The position numbers and the translations under genes are program-made. From Oryza sativa Japonica Group (Eukaryota > Streptophyta > Magnoliopsida > Poales > Poaceae), in assembly GCF_034140825.1 (NCBI RefSeq), contig NC_089038.1:26069501-26133500 (forward strand): DNA of 64,000 nucleotides. The letters are read 5' to 3'. The notes beneath the pieces are model-generated. The model worked only from the letters and a program-made list of their open reading frames with translations, was not told the origin of the DNA and did no database searches. Below are positions 37,489-50,222 of this stretch, piece after piece. Every line of letters starts with the position of its first letter. Position 1 is the stretch's first letter.

Positions 37489-38379
37489 GGTGATGGGCAG
37501 TGTCTTTCCTCTCTGACCCAAAGGTAAGCAAGCAGCTCCCTCACCCGACCGTGCTAACTGGTAAGCTCTTCGGTAGCATTTTATTTGCATGGACTGTTTA
37601 CATTGCAGAAAACACCTCATGTACGCAAGGGGATTTGTGAAGCACCCCTAGAATCTTTTGTCAGGCACCTCCTAGAAAAAATTCAACCCCCAAATTTGCC
37701 GGTCATTAGAACGCTGTTTGGATGTGTGCTCTTGAAGAAATCAGTTGGGAAAAGAACAGGTGAGACAACAAATGTTAGTGTCCTTGGAGGTCGTTGAGAG
37801 TTTGGACATGATATGTACTATAATCAAAGCATTTGCAAAGCACTAATCTACTGTTTGTTTGTTTGTTATGTGCACACATTTTGCATTCCCGTTTGGATAG
37901 CTTAGCTAGGGTCAGCTCTGCTTGCATACTGTGGCGCCCCAAGTCTTTGCATTGTCGTGCACAACTGAATAGGCCATTTTTTAGTAGTTCAGGAAATTTT
38001 GTTGATTTCTTCAAGAATTTGATTGGGGGCTTAGACCTTTTTCTTCTGCCAAGTCTTCTATTTTGCAAAAAAAAAAAAAAGGGTCCATTTCATGCCCATA
38101 CATGGTGTGTAATTCATGCTTGCAGGGTGATCTCATCACACAAAACATGCCTGCTAGCTCTCCTTGCTTGTGATTAATTCTGTTAGGTGAATGCTTCCTA
38201 TTTCGATGCATCGTAGAGTACTTCTTGATAGATCCTCTTGTTGAATGCAAGGGAAATAGTACTAAAAGAGGCGATATGGAAGACAAAAAATAAAAACAAG
38301 GGTGTGATGTTATCTGCAATTCTTGCAATCCAAACCCCCAGGCAGTCAAATCAAAGTTCAGAAAGAAATTTACAGTTTA
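37489..38379. other. Upstream region of the CER1-like gene; no other gene seen
   Basis: The first few hundred bases should include the leader and promoter of the minus-strand wax gene. I recognise no unambiguous TATA box. Open frames here show no domain. Confidence 0.35.
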
Positions 38380-38535
38380 GGCTGTGTTTAGTTCCTACAG
38401 AAAGTTGAAAGTTTGGGGAAAGTTGGAAGTTTGGAAAAAAAGTTGTAAGTTTATGTGTGTAGGAAAGTTTTAGATGTGATGTGATGTGATGGAAAGTTGG
38501 AAATCGGGGGTAGTTGGGGTGAACTAAACACGGCC
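38380..38535. mobile_element. MITE with TTA target duplication
   Basis: 156 bp with ends GCTGTGTTTAGTTCC and GAACTAAACACGGC, flanked by TTA at 38377-38379 and 38536-38538. The interior has repeated GAAAGTTGGAAGTTT motifs. Confidence 0.85.
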
Positions 38536-38544
38536 TTAGATGTA

Positions 38545-38620
38545 CTCCTTCCATCTCAAAATAAACCAGACACATCCTACATCCTAGTACGAGGCTGGTT
38601 TATTTTAGGATTGAGCCAGA
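38545..38620. mobile_element. Stowaway-like MITE fragment
   Basis: CTCCTTCCATCTCAAAATAAACCA and the inverted TGGTTTATTTTAGGATTGAG form a short hairpin typical of Stowaway ends. One end is decayed. Confidence 0.55.
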
Positions 38621-38677
38621 ACTACTCCAATACTGTGTGAACGAAGGCTTAGAATCGGAGCAATCAATTACTTGTAA

Positions 38678-38933
38678 GGGCCCGTTCTAAATTGTGTCAC
38701 AATTTTTGTTAACACGCTTTTTAAATTGCTAAGCAATATGTTTTGCGCGAAAACTTTTATATAGAAGTTGTTTTTAAAAAATAAATTTATTTTTTAAGTT
38801 TTGATAATTAATACTTAATTATCATATGCTACATGTTTCTCATTTTGCATGGCAGCTAATCAGCCGTAGCATATTTCTCATTTTGCATTGCAGCTAATCA
38901 GCCGTCTTCAAACACACACTTTAGAACATGCCC
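38678..38933. mobile_element. MITE with TAA target duplication and an internal duplication
   Basis: 256 bp with ends GGGCCCGTTCTAAA and TTTAGAACATGCCC, flanked by TAA on both sides. A phrase of about 40 bases (CATTTTGCATGGCAGCTAATCAGCC-like) occurs twice in tandem inside. Confidence 0.75.
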
Positions 38934-39981
38934 TAAGAAGATGGTTAGGTAAACATGAAGAAGCTTTGCATCCTGCTTGTACTAAGTGCATACTTCCTCC
39001 ATCTTAAAATAAATAAACTTTTATAGTAAATCTGGATAATCATATATCGAGATTTATGCATAAATACTAGTTTATTTCGAAGGAATTTGCCTGAAAAAAT
39101 AAGAATAGGAAACTGTTAGTGATTACTTCTCAATTCTCGTGAGGACCTTTCAGTTTCTACGTGATGAGTTACTGATGTCCAGATGGGTGTTTTTTTTTCT
39201 TCTCTCTCTACGGAAAATCCAGTGGATAGATAAAGTTTCCACAATATTTAGGAATCATTGATTAGAGTATGCCTTTTGTTATGATTCACAACTGCCTAGA
39301 GTTATATAGGTGCCTATGCTAAAATTTTGAGAGGAAGGTTTAAATGTATTTAAGCTGGCATATTTCACTCCAGAAGCCTAATGAAATCCACGCTTCATGT
39401 TGCTCAGTACCTTTTCATTTTTAACAGAGCACACAATAATTAAGAAAATGTTGCTGTGTGACATATTTTAGTACTGGATGTGACACATTTTAATACAACG
39501 AAAGATTGATTTTTTATGGGACGGAGGGAGTACACTTGGAACTGAAGGTACATAATAATCATGTAGAGGCAACCACAGTTGCGAACAGGTATTGTCACTG
39601 CCTGACGTACGTCAAGTGAAAATGCATGTTTTCCACAATCCAATGCACGATTGGCCACAAGTGAAAATAACAAAAAACACATTCGTGCTTTTCAAAAGAA
39701 AAAAAACACACTAGATGCTTTTTATCATAGACAATTCCTAATATAGTCGTCTATGATATTTTTTAGATATATGTAACGGTTTTTAAATAACCGTGTACTG
39801 TCTGTCCTCCTGTTAGCCTTTTTCTATGGTAGTGCCCTCCATCTGAATGGATGTTCATCACTCACCAGATTTGTATACTTGATCAGTATGGAAAAAGGAT
39901 AAGAGTCAGCATGCATGTATCACCACGCTTGTGCCTGTGCTGTGAAAAAAAAAAGTGATTAGTCGTAAAGTTGATTAGGAT
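38934..39981. other. Intergenic; decayed repeat sequence
   Basis: No gene is supported. Short Stowaway-end remnants (TCCTCCATCTTAAAATAAA at about 38995, ATGGGACGGAGGGAGTA at about 39517) are visible. The end next to 39982 is likely the 3' untranslated region of ARPC2B. Confidence 0.35.
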
Positions 39982-42409
39982 TCACTCCAGCTTCTGGTAC
40001 TTCTGCTCCTTCCTCTGTGCCATGGTCAGTTTGAGCACTGGGAAGCACTGGCAGTGCCTCCTGAACCGGTCCAGGCCTTTCACTCTGATCCTCAGCCGCA
40101 GCCGCTTGATCTTGTCGATGACAGCTTTGAAACCCTTTTGGAGCTTTTTGGCTCTCGCGAATTTGATTGATCTTCTCTTGCTTCTCTTCCTCACTGCGAC
40201 ATCAGAGTTCGCGAGCATAAGATCGGTCAGCCAGTGAGCCAGTATCGAGAGCTTGCAGTATCCAGGTACTAATACCTTGCAGCTTCTTGCTGCTCTCATC
40301 GTTTCCTCTGAACTTCGCGTCATCGATCACCTGAAGCACAGCGAGCCCGGTTTAAAGCAATTGCCACTCCTTCGATACCCAATGTTTCTTTTAAATGGTA
40401 TGGAGTTGTTACCTCTGTCATGATCTCCAGACGCTTTCTCATCCTGCTCTGGATGTAGCTTCGGGTGCACTGCGCACACGAACTTTCTCGCCGTCAGTAA
40501 AACCACACCATTCCCAGTAAATTTAAAACGCCGATATAATCATGTAGTAGCACACAAAACCAGCGTGCGATGCCGCATCCTACCTTGATATGGTATTTCA
40601 CGTAGGACTGGAAATTGAGCAGGATCCACGCCGTCCTAGCCGCCCTCCTCCCCTTCACGTGCCGCGCCAGGATGTCTGCAAATTCCAAACCCGCACGCGT
40701 CAACCCTCCAAAAGTCCAAAGTCGAAGTGTACCCAACCCAACCCAACCCAAGAAGCGCCGGCCCAAGCCGCGGGCACCGCGGCCTCGTCCGTCCGGATCG
40801 GCTACTTTGCCCCGCGCACCCGCTCGCGCGGGTTTCGTTTCGCGAGGGCCGCGTCGGTAGTCGCCACCGACGCCGCGGAACGGAGGCCGGCCTCTCGCGA
40901 TCGCGCGGTGCGGGCGCACACAAAACGCGCGCGTCGGCACGGTGCCGTGGCGTGGCCGCGTGGGGGCGAAACGGAGAATATGCGTGGTTGGTGCGGTGCG
41001 GGGCAAGCGAGCGAGCGGACGCGGATGCCGCGTGCGATATGTGCTACTGCTACGTACCGAAGGACACGAAGCCACCGTTGGTGGTGAGGTGGTGCACGTA
41101 CTCCCCGCGCAGCTCGGGTGGCGGGATCGGCGACCAGCTGCACCGCGGCGCCCTGGAGAAGGACGACGTGCTCCCGAGGTCCTGTAGCTCCTGTCGTTTT
41201 TTTTCTTCAGGTCTCGGAGCTAACCAGAAAACTCAAAAAAGTACGTACAGAAGGCGCCGGCCCAACCTGGAAGAACGACGACGCGATGGCCAGGTCCGTG
41301 TCGTCCCTGAAACGCATGGGGAATATGGCGCTTATCTTCACCGGCTGCAGGCAGGCCAAGAACCGCATCGTCAGCGAGCCGTGCTGATGCTTTGCTCTAC
41401 CTGTGAAGCTTTTGTTAATCTGCGTAGCTTAGGATAGTACCGTTTTGCTGACGAAGAAAGGGTCCCTTTGGTTGTACACGAGCTTCATCGTGCCGGACGA
41501 GCCGAGGCTCGCCAGCATGTCCTTGAGCTGCGAGCTAAGGATGACGGATTGCAGCAACGATATCTGGTTGATCGCCTTGGTGCGATCTGCATAAAGAGCA
41601 ATCGTTCTTACATCGAATCCTTGTTTGCTGCAGACCTGCAGTTGCCTTGGCTAATATTTCTATCACCAAATACAGCAACTGAAACAGGGTGTGAGGACTG
41701 AGGATGCTCATACCTTTCGGTCGAGTAAGGCCAGAGAAGTTCAGTCTCAGTGTCAAAGTGTATCCTTCTTTTGCAGGCTCGATGATCTCTGCAAACTTGT
41801 GATACATTTTCCTTGTCTCCTGTAATGTGATTTCAGGCAAGCCGCTGGATGGCGAAGCCTCATAAGAAAGAGATGGTGTTGATATTGACAAGTATATGTT
41901 CTCTGAATCTGTAATAGAAGCCTGAACAATTATGCAAATTGTAAGTGCCGAGATGTTCTGTTTGGTTGATACTTGATGCGTATTATATGATCATTTTCCA
42001 TGCCCTACATTATTTGTTTCAAATTGCAAGATAATGCATCAAAGGTGTTTGGAGCAAAATTACCTGTAAATGGTAACGGATTGATCCAAACTCAAACAAG
42101 GTATGATCAACAGGCATAGGTCGTTCAACACTGCAAAGATCAAGAGAAACATAGTTTTCTGATCACATTGCGTCAACCAATCCATGTATGTATGTAGGAG
42201 CGGCACAACTCAGGCAGCCAACCTTTGCACACAGACAACTTTTCTGCTTTCACCTCAATGTAGAGACTGGATTGAATTCAATTATCGAAAAAAGATTTCC
42301 GCTTTCACTGGCAAAGAAAGAGAAGGAAAGATTAACCAACAGCAACGCACCTCTGCAATCCCGTCAGGATTTCCACCAGCGCCCGCGATCCGCTGCTGAA
42401 GAACGCCAT
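39982..42409 (-). CDS. ARPC2B: Actin-related protein 2/3 complex subunit 2B
   Basis: Ten coding exons: 42351-42409, 42064-42130, 41714-41921, 41441-41586, 41267-41344, 41058-41190, 40584-40675, 40413-40469, 40276-40330 and 39982-40193. All are in phase with GT-AG borders, total 1107 nt, 368 aa. The start MAFFSSGSRALVEIL and blocks DHTLFEFGSIRYHLQ, EGYTLTLRLNFSG, ISAIFPMRFRDDTDLAIAS, CSWSPIPPPELRGE and NFQSYVKYHIK align with Arabidopsis ARPC2B as I recall it. The basic C-terminal tail ending CFPVLKLTMAQRKEQKYQKLE is characteristic of the B paralogue and absent from ARPC2A. ARPC2 (p34-Arc) is a structural core subunit of the actin-nucleating Arp2/3 complex. In plants the complex affects trichome and pavement-cell shape; the B paralogue's role is less clear. 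Nothing in the model suggests it is broken. Confidence 0.93.
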
Positions 42410-43138
42410 GGAGCTAGCACTGTTACCGCATAGCATCAATTGCTGGCTCCTTATTATAGAGGGGCCTAGTGGTGGGAGAAGAGAAGATGCAGAAGTGCTT
42501 CTACATCACTGCACGAGGACGAGGGTCTGGTGAAAAGAACAAAATCATGGGACACCAACAGCAGCAAGGGGACACCGGTGACCGTCTGACTGGTGAGACT
42601 TGAAAGCCTGAAGGGGACCTCTACTGTTGTTGGTAAACATCTGAAGCAACCAGCTGAGCTCAGCCATTTCAATTCCTTGCTTTGTTTCAAATGCACTCCA
42701 CAATCATTTGACGCCTTTGCCCATCATCCCTGTAGCAGTGAATAATTAAACTCCATAGCTGAACAGAGGAACTCTTGAATACTAGTAGCACCGAAGCACT
42801 GATGTGATTCAAATCCGCCAAGAAGTTTTTTTTTGTTTTTTTGGTAAAAAGAAAAAGAACGGCAAGTAGGTGTTTCCCCAATCAACTCAAGCAGATTTGG
42901 GAGTAACCCTGCCTGCAAGGCTCACCTTTTTTGCAAAATAAATATTAGACCAACTGCGCCCGGCGGTAGCCGGTAGGTGAAACATATGAAATGACGACAC
43001 CGACAAGAAAATGGAAAGAGACATATCAATATTATTTGAATTAAATTGCTTGCTCACGTTACAACTTACAACATCTAGAAGATATTTTCACTCAAGAACA
43101 TATCAGTAACATCCTAACTCCTAACCTAAGATACAGCA
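42410..43138. other. ARPC2B promoter side and BARD1 3' flank
   Basis: The stretch separates two minus-strand genes: the ARPC2B leader/promoter at the low end and the 3' untranslated region of BARD1 at the high end. No extra gene is supported. Confidence 0.4.
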
Positions 43139-46100
43139 TCACATGGTCAATTGCACTGTGCATGATGCAATAGAATCCAGAACACATGTATGAGGAACAG
43201 CCCTGGAGCCAATCGTTGCCGCCAATTCTTCAGCCTCAGCCTTCCTCTTTCTGATGACCTCATTAAGGGTATCAGGATCACTTCCTTGTGGTGGCTCCAT
43301 GCTGTAAATTATCAAGGATGTGCTAGAGAGATCAGCCTTGTCCAAGATTGATCCCCCAGCTGCAGTGATCAAATCTTCAAGGTGAACCTTGTAATTGGGC
43401 ATGAAATGGCCACTGAAGTAAAAGGTCAATCCTGCAAACAGATGTGGTGCCTAGAAAACAAGAAACACATGGGATCAATACTCCATGAAGATTGAACTTG
43501 TACTTTGACTTATTTACTCAGTGAATTTATACACACATTTTGCATTGCTCGTAGTCTTCCCATGCGAGGGCCATCAAAGGAGCCATGAACATCAGAACTG
43601 ATCTCATAAGGCTCTTCTGGGACTGGTTCTTTAGCCTCCATACAAGCTTTCAGCCCTAAATATTACACAATAACATGAATCAGAGAAACTTCCTAGCAGA
43701 AGAGGGTATTTACAATGGAGCAACCATTGTAAATGCAAGCATAAAAATATTCATGTGGTAAGCATGCTCAACTTATTTTAAGCGTATGAAAAGAGAACTA
43801 CATGTAAGAAGTGACAAAATCCATCAGCTATTGTCTAATTTCTAAAAGATGACAAAGGATGTGTTAGAAAAGCACAAGAGCAGAAACCATTATCCCCAGG
43901 TAAACCCAGGTCTTAATTTTCAGAGGCATTGAACTTACAGTTTATATTCAGAACCCATTTCCCAGCTAGTATGGCCATGAGAACCTTGAGTGTCCTGGCA
44001 CATGCCCCACATTCATCCGTATTAGCAATCACATGAGTCACATTCGACCTCCAACCGTTAGTTACAGTGATGCCAGTTTGGTGCTCAAACTGGTCCAAGA
44101 TTTCCTGTCAAGTTCCAAACAAAGAAAGTTTACATTTTTGAAACAACCAAATCATGCAATAGCCTGTTGAAATTGTAATTAGATAAGAGATAACTATTAA
44201 TCACCTTCTCCTGACTAGAGAGAGCAGATCCACATATAACCCATTCACTAGTGAGAAAAGGTGAAGCAGTCCAAAGTCCATCCATATGGATTGTAGATGG
44301 TGAGTTCAGGTCATCAAGCATTGTATCGGAAGATGATCTGGCAAATCAAGAAAGGGAAAAGGTTCAACTTAAGGATATGTGCAGCCATGAAGGTATAGCA
44401 AAATGCAGTTACAATGAACAGGACTAGAGAACAAACCGCTGCAAGCTGGTCTTCTTATTTTTTGACTTTGATCTCTCACATGGCAACTTCTTCGAGGAAT
44501 GAGAAGGACACAGCATAACAAAGTTCTCCTAAAACACAGTACATTTGATGAGATGAATTCACTTATTCACATAATTTTGTGCCACAAATAAAGACATGCA
44601 TTCAGACTGTAAAAAGAATGGACAGTGCAAGGTTAAAGAAATATTTACATCATCCCATCGGCAGCCTGATATCCCATGGGCACATGGAACATGAAAGCTC
44701 TTGCGGCAGCTCTTGACAAGGCAGCCAAGGGCTGCACCTTTTAGTCCACAAACACTGCATTTGATCTTAGAAGCACGGGCCAACTCAGGCTCCAAGTTAT
44801 TTGCAATGTCACCAGTAAAGAACGCTTGAGGGGCCCTACATTGGTATCAGTAACTTCAATATTAAAAAGTATAAGGAATTATAGGTGATATTCTAGCTAG
44901 ATAAACATGCTTCAGTCTAAAAAAGCATATAAAAATACAAACTTAATTTTATCGGTTTACAACTCAAATAAAATTATGTATTCATTTAGGAAAAATAAGC
45001 TCATAAGCTGGATGGAGCATACCATTCAATGCACTTCTCATGAACATGTAAAACGTTTGGTTTCCATGCTTGGTTATCCTCTAATGGCTCACCATGCAGA
45101 TAATGGGACAGAGGGCCAGTACTCTGTTAATTCCAACTTTATATTAGATTCTTGAAATAGAAAAGCAATCCAAGGCATGTCCTGAATAGTGAAAAAGACA
45201 ATGTTCAGGTTTTGCCATTTGACTTACCTCAGTGGTTTTGGAAGAGTGACAAAATTCACATTTCCAAGCACCAGCAACAGCTGGTTGTCCTGTATCAACG
45301 ATTGCATATGCATTAGTGACCTTGCAATTCTAACTAATCAGAAAGGAGAGCAGTTTGAAAAGAAGACTTACTATCATCCTGATCAGTGGACTTTTGCCTT
45401 TTTAATTCTCTATTATCATCATTCGCTGTATTTGGTTCTCTTTTCAAGACACTTTGAGGAGATGATCTGCTTGTTATCTATCAGAATGATACATGCATCA
45501 TGCGTGAGATTTAAAAATAAGTTAGCACATGCAAAGGAAAATTTTCAGAACATTCATTAGACTTGAACTAGTTCAGCTCCAAGATTCAGACATCCGAATT
45601 CAATTAATGAATGCCCAAAGACAAGGTTTTTTTAGCAATGGAGTTGCTTAGATAGAATATTACCAGCTCTCCTTCAAGGTCATTGCTGTCGCAATCCAGA
45701 TCCCTAGGGCCATCAGAAGATTGAGATCGGCAGGGTCCCTTCTGCACAAGAATTGTGGGCATAGCAGTCACATCAGCCGCACCTCTAGTCTCCAATGCAG
45801 GATTTCTTTCTTTCACGCCGTCCACATTTCCATATGCAAGCCCAGTTGACTGGTTATATGCCAGTTTAGAAGCAACCGGGGTGTATGATTTCACCTGATC
45901 AGATTTCTCTGCTCCATTTCTGTTTCCCGATTCTGGAGTTCCTTGAAATGATGTCTTTGCAACTGAACAGAAGAAATATTTTACCAGCGTAATCAGCATT
46001 CGACCTTATACAACTATCAGTGCGAAGTATTTTGTTTCCGATGTAGATATTCTGTGAATTTAGGGGGCAAATAACTGGCAGAGTATGTACCAGGAATATC

Positions 46101-46781
46101 AGCTTGAGCCTCCTGCTGAGTGACCATGCTGCTGACTGTAGAGCTTAGGCTCCTGTGGATGTTCACTATTGCCTCGAGGTGAGAGGCAGGCCTTAGGTCT
46201 GCAAGCCATGTTAAGGTCAGATAAAGAATCAAAGCATTGGTCTGATGCTTGTAACATTTCAGTCTGGCATGATGTCACCTTGAGAACGATAAGCTGATTT
46301 GCAAATCGCGCAGCTGTAACCGTCCATGGTCCGTGTAGTAGCACACTTGCTGAAAGGATTCAACAAATTAGTCACAAGACCAGATGCGTAGATCAAAATA
46401 CAATTCATATCAGTTCAGGTATTTGTAAATAACCTGCAGGAAGTGTGGTAACATGGCAGCATGGTAGGCGCGTTGAGCAACTTCAGGCTGCCGAGCAAAA
46501 GACAATGCCATGAGAAGACCGGAAATATCAGCAATCAAAATATTTTCATTTGACGTCTTATTATGGTAAACAAGTTCAGATCCGGCAGTATTACGCAGAT
46601 CTAAACTAACACCAACCTAGCTAGCCTGATTGATTGCCCAGGATCTGTTCTTTCATCTGGATCCAAAGGAGAGGGAGCTCAAGAGAAGAGAAGGCGCGTA
46701 CCAGACGGGGCAGGTGAGCTCCAGCTCCATCTTCTGCAGGTTGAGCACCAGCGGGTTCAGGAACCTCCTGAAGCTCTCCAT
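43139..46781 (-). CDS. BARD1: BARD1 homologue (RING, extended PHD, tandem BRCT)
   Basis: Fourteen coding exons: 46702-46781, 46434-46487, 46279-46349, 46091-46198, 45664-45962, 45372-45477, 45228-45289, 45023-45123, 44649-44835, 44437-44528, 44205-44337, 43939-44104, 43537-43655 and 43139-43450. All are in phase, 1890 nt, 629 aa. Domains in order: FLNPLVLNLQKMELELTCP leading into a C3HC4 RING (CPVC, CYHTSCSKC, CAIC, residues about 24-65); a nonconserved linker; an extended PHD (WKCEFCHSS ... CSVCGLKGAALGCLVKSC ... FHVPCAH); and two BRCT repeats (HVIANTDE, GKWVLNINWLKAC; then FAGLTFYFSGHFMPNYK to the end). Arabidopsis BARD1 (ROW1) pairs with BRCA1 in homologous recombination and restrains WUSCHEL. 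The RING here is complete, so E3 pairing is plausible. CTCGCT repeats lie in the 5' leader. Confidence 0.95.
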
Positions 46782-47615
46782 CCCTGCACGGCCGCACGGT
46801 CTCGCTCTCGCTCTCGCTCTCTCTCAAAGGATTGAAGAACCTGTGTGCGGACTGCGGAGACGGTGGCTTGTGGGCACTGCTAATTAAGCTAGCTCCGGAG
46901 CCACTGAAATACGCGTGGCCACGCTCGAAAATTGGAGGGAAGGGGTGGCGGCGGCTGGAAAAAAAATGTTTGGATGCCGCCGCGTGCGGGCGCGGGTCTG
47001 AACCGGCGTGCCATCGGCGGGAAGAAGAAAATTTTTCGGGGTTTTCCCCCGCGGCGCGAGGGTGGACTGGTTTTGGATGGGGAAAGCGATTGCCTGTTTC
47101 GAGCGCCGCGCGCGCGCGCGGGCGGGCGGGACTGCGGGAGAGAGGCGCGCAGGCGCGCGCCCCCAACCGGCGCCGCGCACGTCGCGGGCTCGCGGCTTTA
47201 GGGTGAAGACTGAAGACCTTAGACCTAGCAGCCGGCTAAAGCGGGGGTGGTGAGGCAGGCCGGGCCGGGCCGCGGAGGAGAGCGAGTTGGAGAAGCACGG
47301 GCCGGAGGCTAAAGCTTGGCCCGCGAGGTGCGCGTCGGCCTCTTGGGGTGGCCTTCTTTAGTGTCAGTCGGCGACGTGCTCGTGCGGCCACGTGTTCGCG
47401 AAGTCCGAGATGTGCCCGGCATGCGTGCGTGCGTGCGTGCGTGGCTGCGTGCCGAGAGCCCGAGAGACGGGATCAGGTCATGGGCGGACGACCGACCGAT
47501 GGAAGCGGACCGGCCGTATCAATCACTTGCCTGGTTTTCATCGCCTGTCGTATTGGCAGAATTGAACCGCTCTCAAGTGACAACAACCACCAAGACACCA
47601 AAGCTGATCTGTCTA
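46782..47615. promoter_or_regulatory. BARD1 upstream region, very GC-rich
   Basis: A CT-rich leader (CGCTCTCGCTCTCGCTCTC) at 46800-46825 directly precedes the BARD1 start. Further upstream is a GC-rich stretch (about 46980-47320) with GCGCGC runs and (GTGC)n at about 47424-47443. Open frames here are by-products of GC content. Confidence 0.4.
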
Positions 47616-47953
47616 GGGTGTTAAGTTGTTTGGGCGTAAAATTTTTTAGCTATACAAACACATATTAAATACATATTTAAAGTATTAAATGTAGGCTAAT
47701 AATAAAATAAATTACATATTCCGCATGTAAACTGCGAGACGAATTTATTAAGTCTAATTAATCTGTCATTAGCAAATGTTTACTGTAGCATCACATTGTT
47801 AAATCATGGCGTAATTATGCTCAAAATATTCGTCTCGCAATTTACATGCAAACTGTGTAATTGATTTTTTTTCCCATATTTAATGCCCTATGCATGTGTC
47901 CAAATATCTGATGTGATGTTTTTGGCTAAAATTTTTGGATCTGAACGAGGCCC
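47616..47953. mobile_element. Tourist-like MITE, copy 2
   Basis: About 338 bp between CTA repeats (TCTAGGG on the left, CCCTAGAC on the right). The interior AAACTGCGAGACGAATTTATTA and its inverted partner ATTCGTCTCGCAATTTACATG are shared with copies 1 and 3. Confidence 0.7.
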
Positions 47954-48143
47954 TAGACTTGATAAGTAGTGTTTTCAGTTTTCACGAGTTAAGGGTCGCT
48001 TGAAACATACAAAGGGAAAACGGAGTAATAAAAAAAAGAAACATATGATTCTGGTAGTAAAGCAAGTGCAAAATAGAGAAGTATAAGACACATAAATGAT
48101 TGTTTGATTGGATCATATGAATCGAATGAAAAATATAGATTTA

Positions 48144-48486
48144 GGGGGTGTTTAGATTCAAGGGTGTAAAGTTTTGACGTGTCACATCGGATATTATATA
48201 TGATGTCGCATGGGGGTGTTCGGGCACTAATAAAAAAACTAATTGCATAATCCGTCAGTAAACCGCGAGACGAATTTATTAAGCCTAATTAATCCATCAT
48301 TAGTAAGTGTTTACTGTAGCACCATATTGTCAAATCATGGAGCAATTAGGCTTAAAAGATTCGTCTCGCACATAAATCACAATATGTGCAATTAGTTATT
48401 TTTAGCCTATATTTAATACTTCACGTGGTGTTCAAACGTTCGATGTGACAGGGTGTAAAGGTTTTTTATGGGATCTAAACAGGGCC
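48144..48486. mobile_element. Tourist-like MITE, copy 3
   Basis: 343 bp with ends GGGGTGTTTAGATTC and GGATCTAAACAGGGCC, flanked by TTA at 48141-48143 and 48487-48489. It is the same family as the copy 190 bp upstream. Confidence 0.88.
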
Positions 48487-50222
48487 TTAAAGGAAAATTT
48501 TTTAAGATGTTGAAGCTTTGGTTAAATTTTCTTCAAAATCTATGATAGTATATCATTCAATCATTTGTTTTAATATGATTGTTTTTCCCCTAAATCAAGT
48601 TTTTCCTCCAAATGAAATACTCAGAACCTAAGGCTGACTTTTCTCCGAATCAAAGGGCCCTAAGGTTGGAGCGTCGGATGCAGACCCTGTGGGAGCGTCG
48701 AATCAAACATATTTTATTTTACAAGCTATACAAAGTAAAAATTAAACCCAGATTTTTTTCGTGTAGGCATTTTCGTCTAAACTTTCGCAATGTAAATTTG
48801 GTGAAAATGATCTCAGAAATGCTTCGATGTTGTAAACAAAGCCGAGGAATGCTTTGCTTTCCAAGTAAATCACACGCATCTCCTTTCTCGTCTTCCCTTA
48901 ACACGGCTACGCTATCTTGCGCGTTGCTTACCCCCATCCAATTCCCCCGGTTGCTTGGACATTTGACATTGCCCTCCGCAGGCCATTGACCAAAACCGAG
49001 AGACGAGATGAACGAACAGTTCAGACAATTACCCAACCAACAATGATCCCCGATTTATTTAAATGCAATTAAAACTGGCAGGAATGGACCAGGCAGGTGC
49101 AGGAATCGAACCACTTGGAACAATGCTAGCCAATCAATCAAATGGAAACAGCAAACACCAACTAATCTTGCTCTGGAAAACAATACGGGAGGAGCTGCCC
49201 CTACGCCCTTTCCATTGCCTGATTGCCCGAATAAATAATCAGAGGAAGATCAGAAATAAATTACTCGCAGAGAGCTTCAGATCAGAATAATACGTAGTGC
49301 GTGCGTGCGTCCTTTTCGTGAATCACCTCCTCTGCAATCGCGTCGTCCAAAGCATGCTTCAACCGTGTACACCGTCAGCCATGGAGGACACCGAACAATT
49401 CTCCAATAATTCGTCTGGTTGTGGTCTGGAAACACATGCGTTTTTAGGATGTGTTCAGTTCAGCGTAAAGTTTAGATTTTAGTTAAAATTGAAAATGATG
49501 TGACTAAAAAGTTGTGTATGTATGACAAGTTGATGTGATGAAAAAGGACTGAAGTTTGCGTCAAACTTTAGATCTAAAAACAGCATCAGGCCACCAGGGC
49601 ACATGGAACGATGATGGATGGGGGAGGAGCAACTCCCACCAGGCCACCACTAACCGCTTGCACGGCGCCATGCTCGTTGGGCACATCCCCCACGTCTCGC
49701 GCGCCACCGCCTCTACGCGTCTCTTCATGCGAATAGCCGCCGTCTCATCCATGGAACACAGGCCGAGGAAACCGATAGGCGAGGGCGGCGGCGCTCGGTA
49801 GCACGCGAAATCCACCCATCAACGCGAATCAACAGTTATATAAAAAAATTGCGATTCACCGTCCCGGGTGCGTGCACACGCTCGCCGTTCTACTAGTACT
49901 TGACAAATGACAACCACCAAACATTGCACGCACATGATATACAGGTAGCGAACTAGTAGTAGTACTAACAAGAAATCGCGCTTTCTATAGAAAGCTGGAC
50001 CATTCTGGTCATTGGTTTTGAATAACAACAATAATTTCATCGAATAAAGCTGCTAGTACACCAACGTTTTTTTTTTCTTTTTCTCTCCTAGATCTAAAAT
50101 CTAAACAGGAGGAGCAGGCAAAGAGGAGGAGAAAACGAAGAAACCGGTTTGATGATGTGTCGGTTCTCCCCGGTGAAAAGGGGGAAAACCACCTGGGGTT
50201 GTGATGTCTGGTCGCCGGCACG
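48487..50222. other. Intergenic; no gene seen
   Basis: No supported gene. About 49447-49575 has inverted AGTTTAGATTTTAG / CAAACTTTAGATCTAAAA ends of a probable MITE. The part near 50222 may be 3' untranslated region of the small minus-strand ORF. Confidence 0.35.

Noticed and set aside
40727-41437. 236-codon plus-strand frame
   Set aside because: Shadow of ARPC2B exons and GC-rich introns on the opposite strand.
46621-47166. 181-codon minus-strand frame upstream of BARD1
   Set aside because: Crosses BARD1 exon 1 in another frame; the upstream part is a GC-rich promoter.
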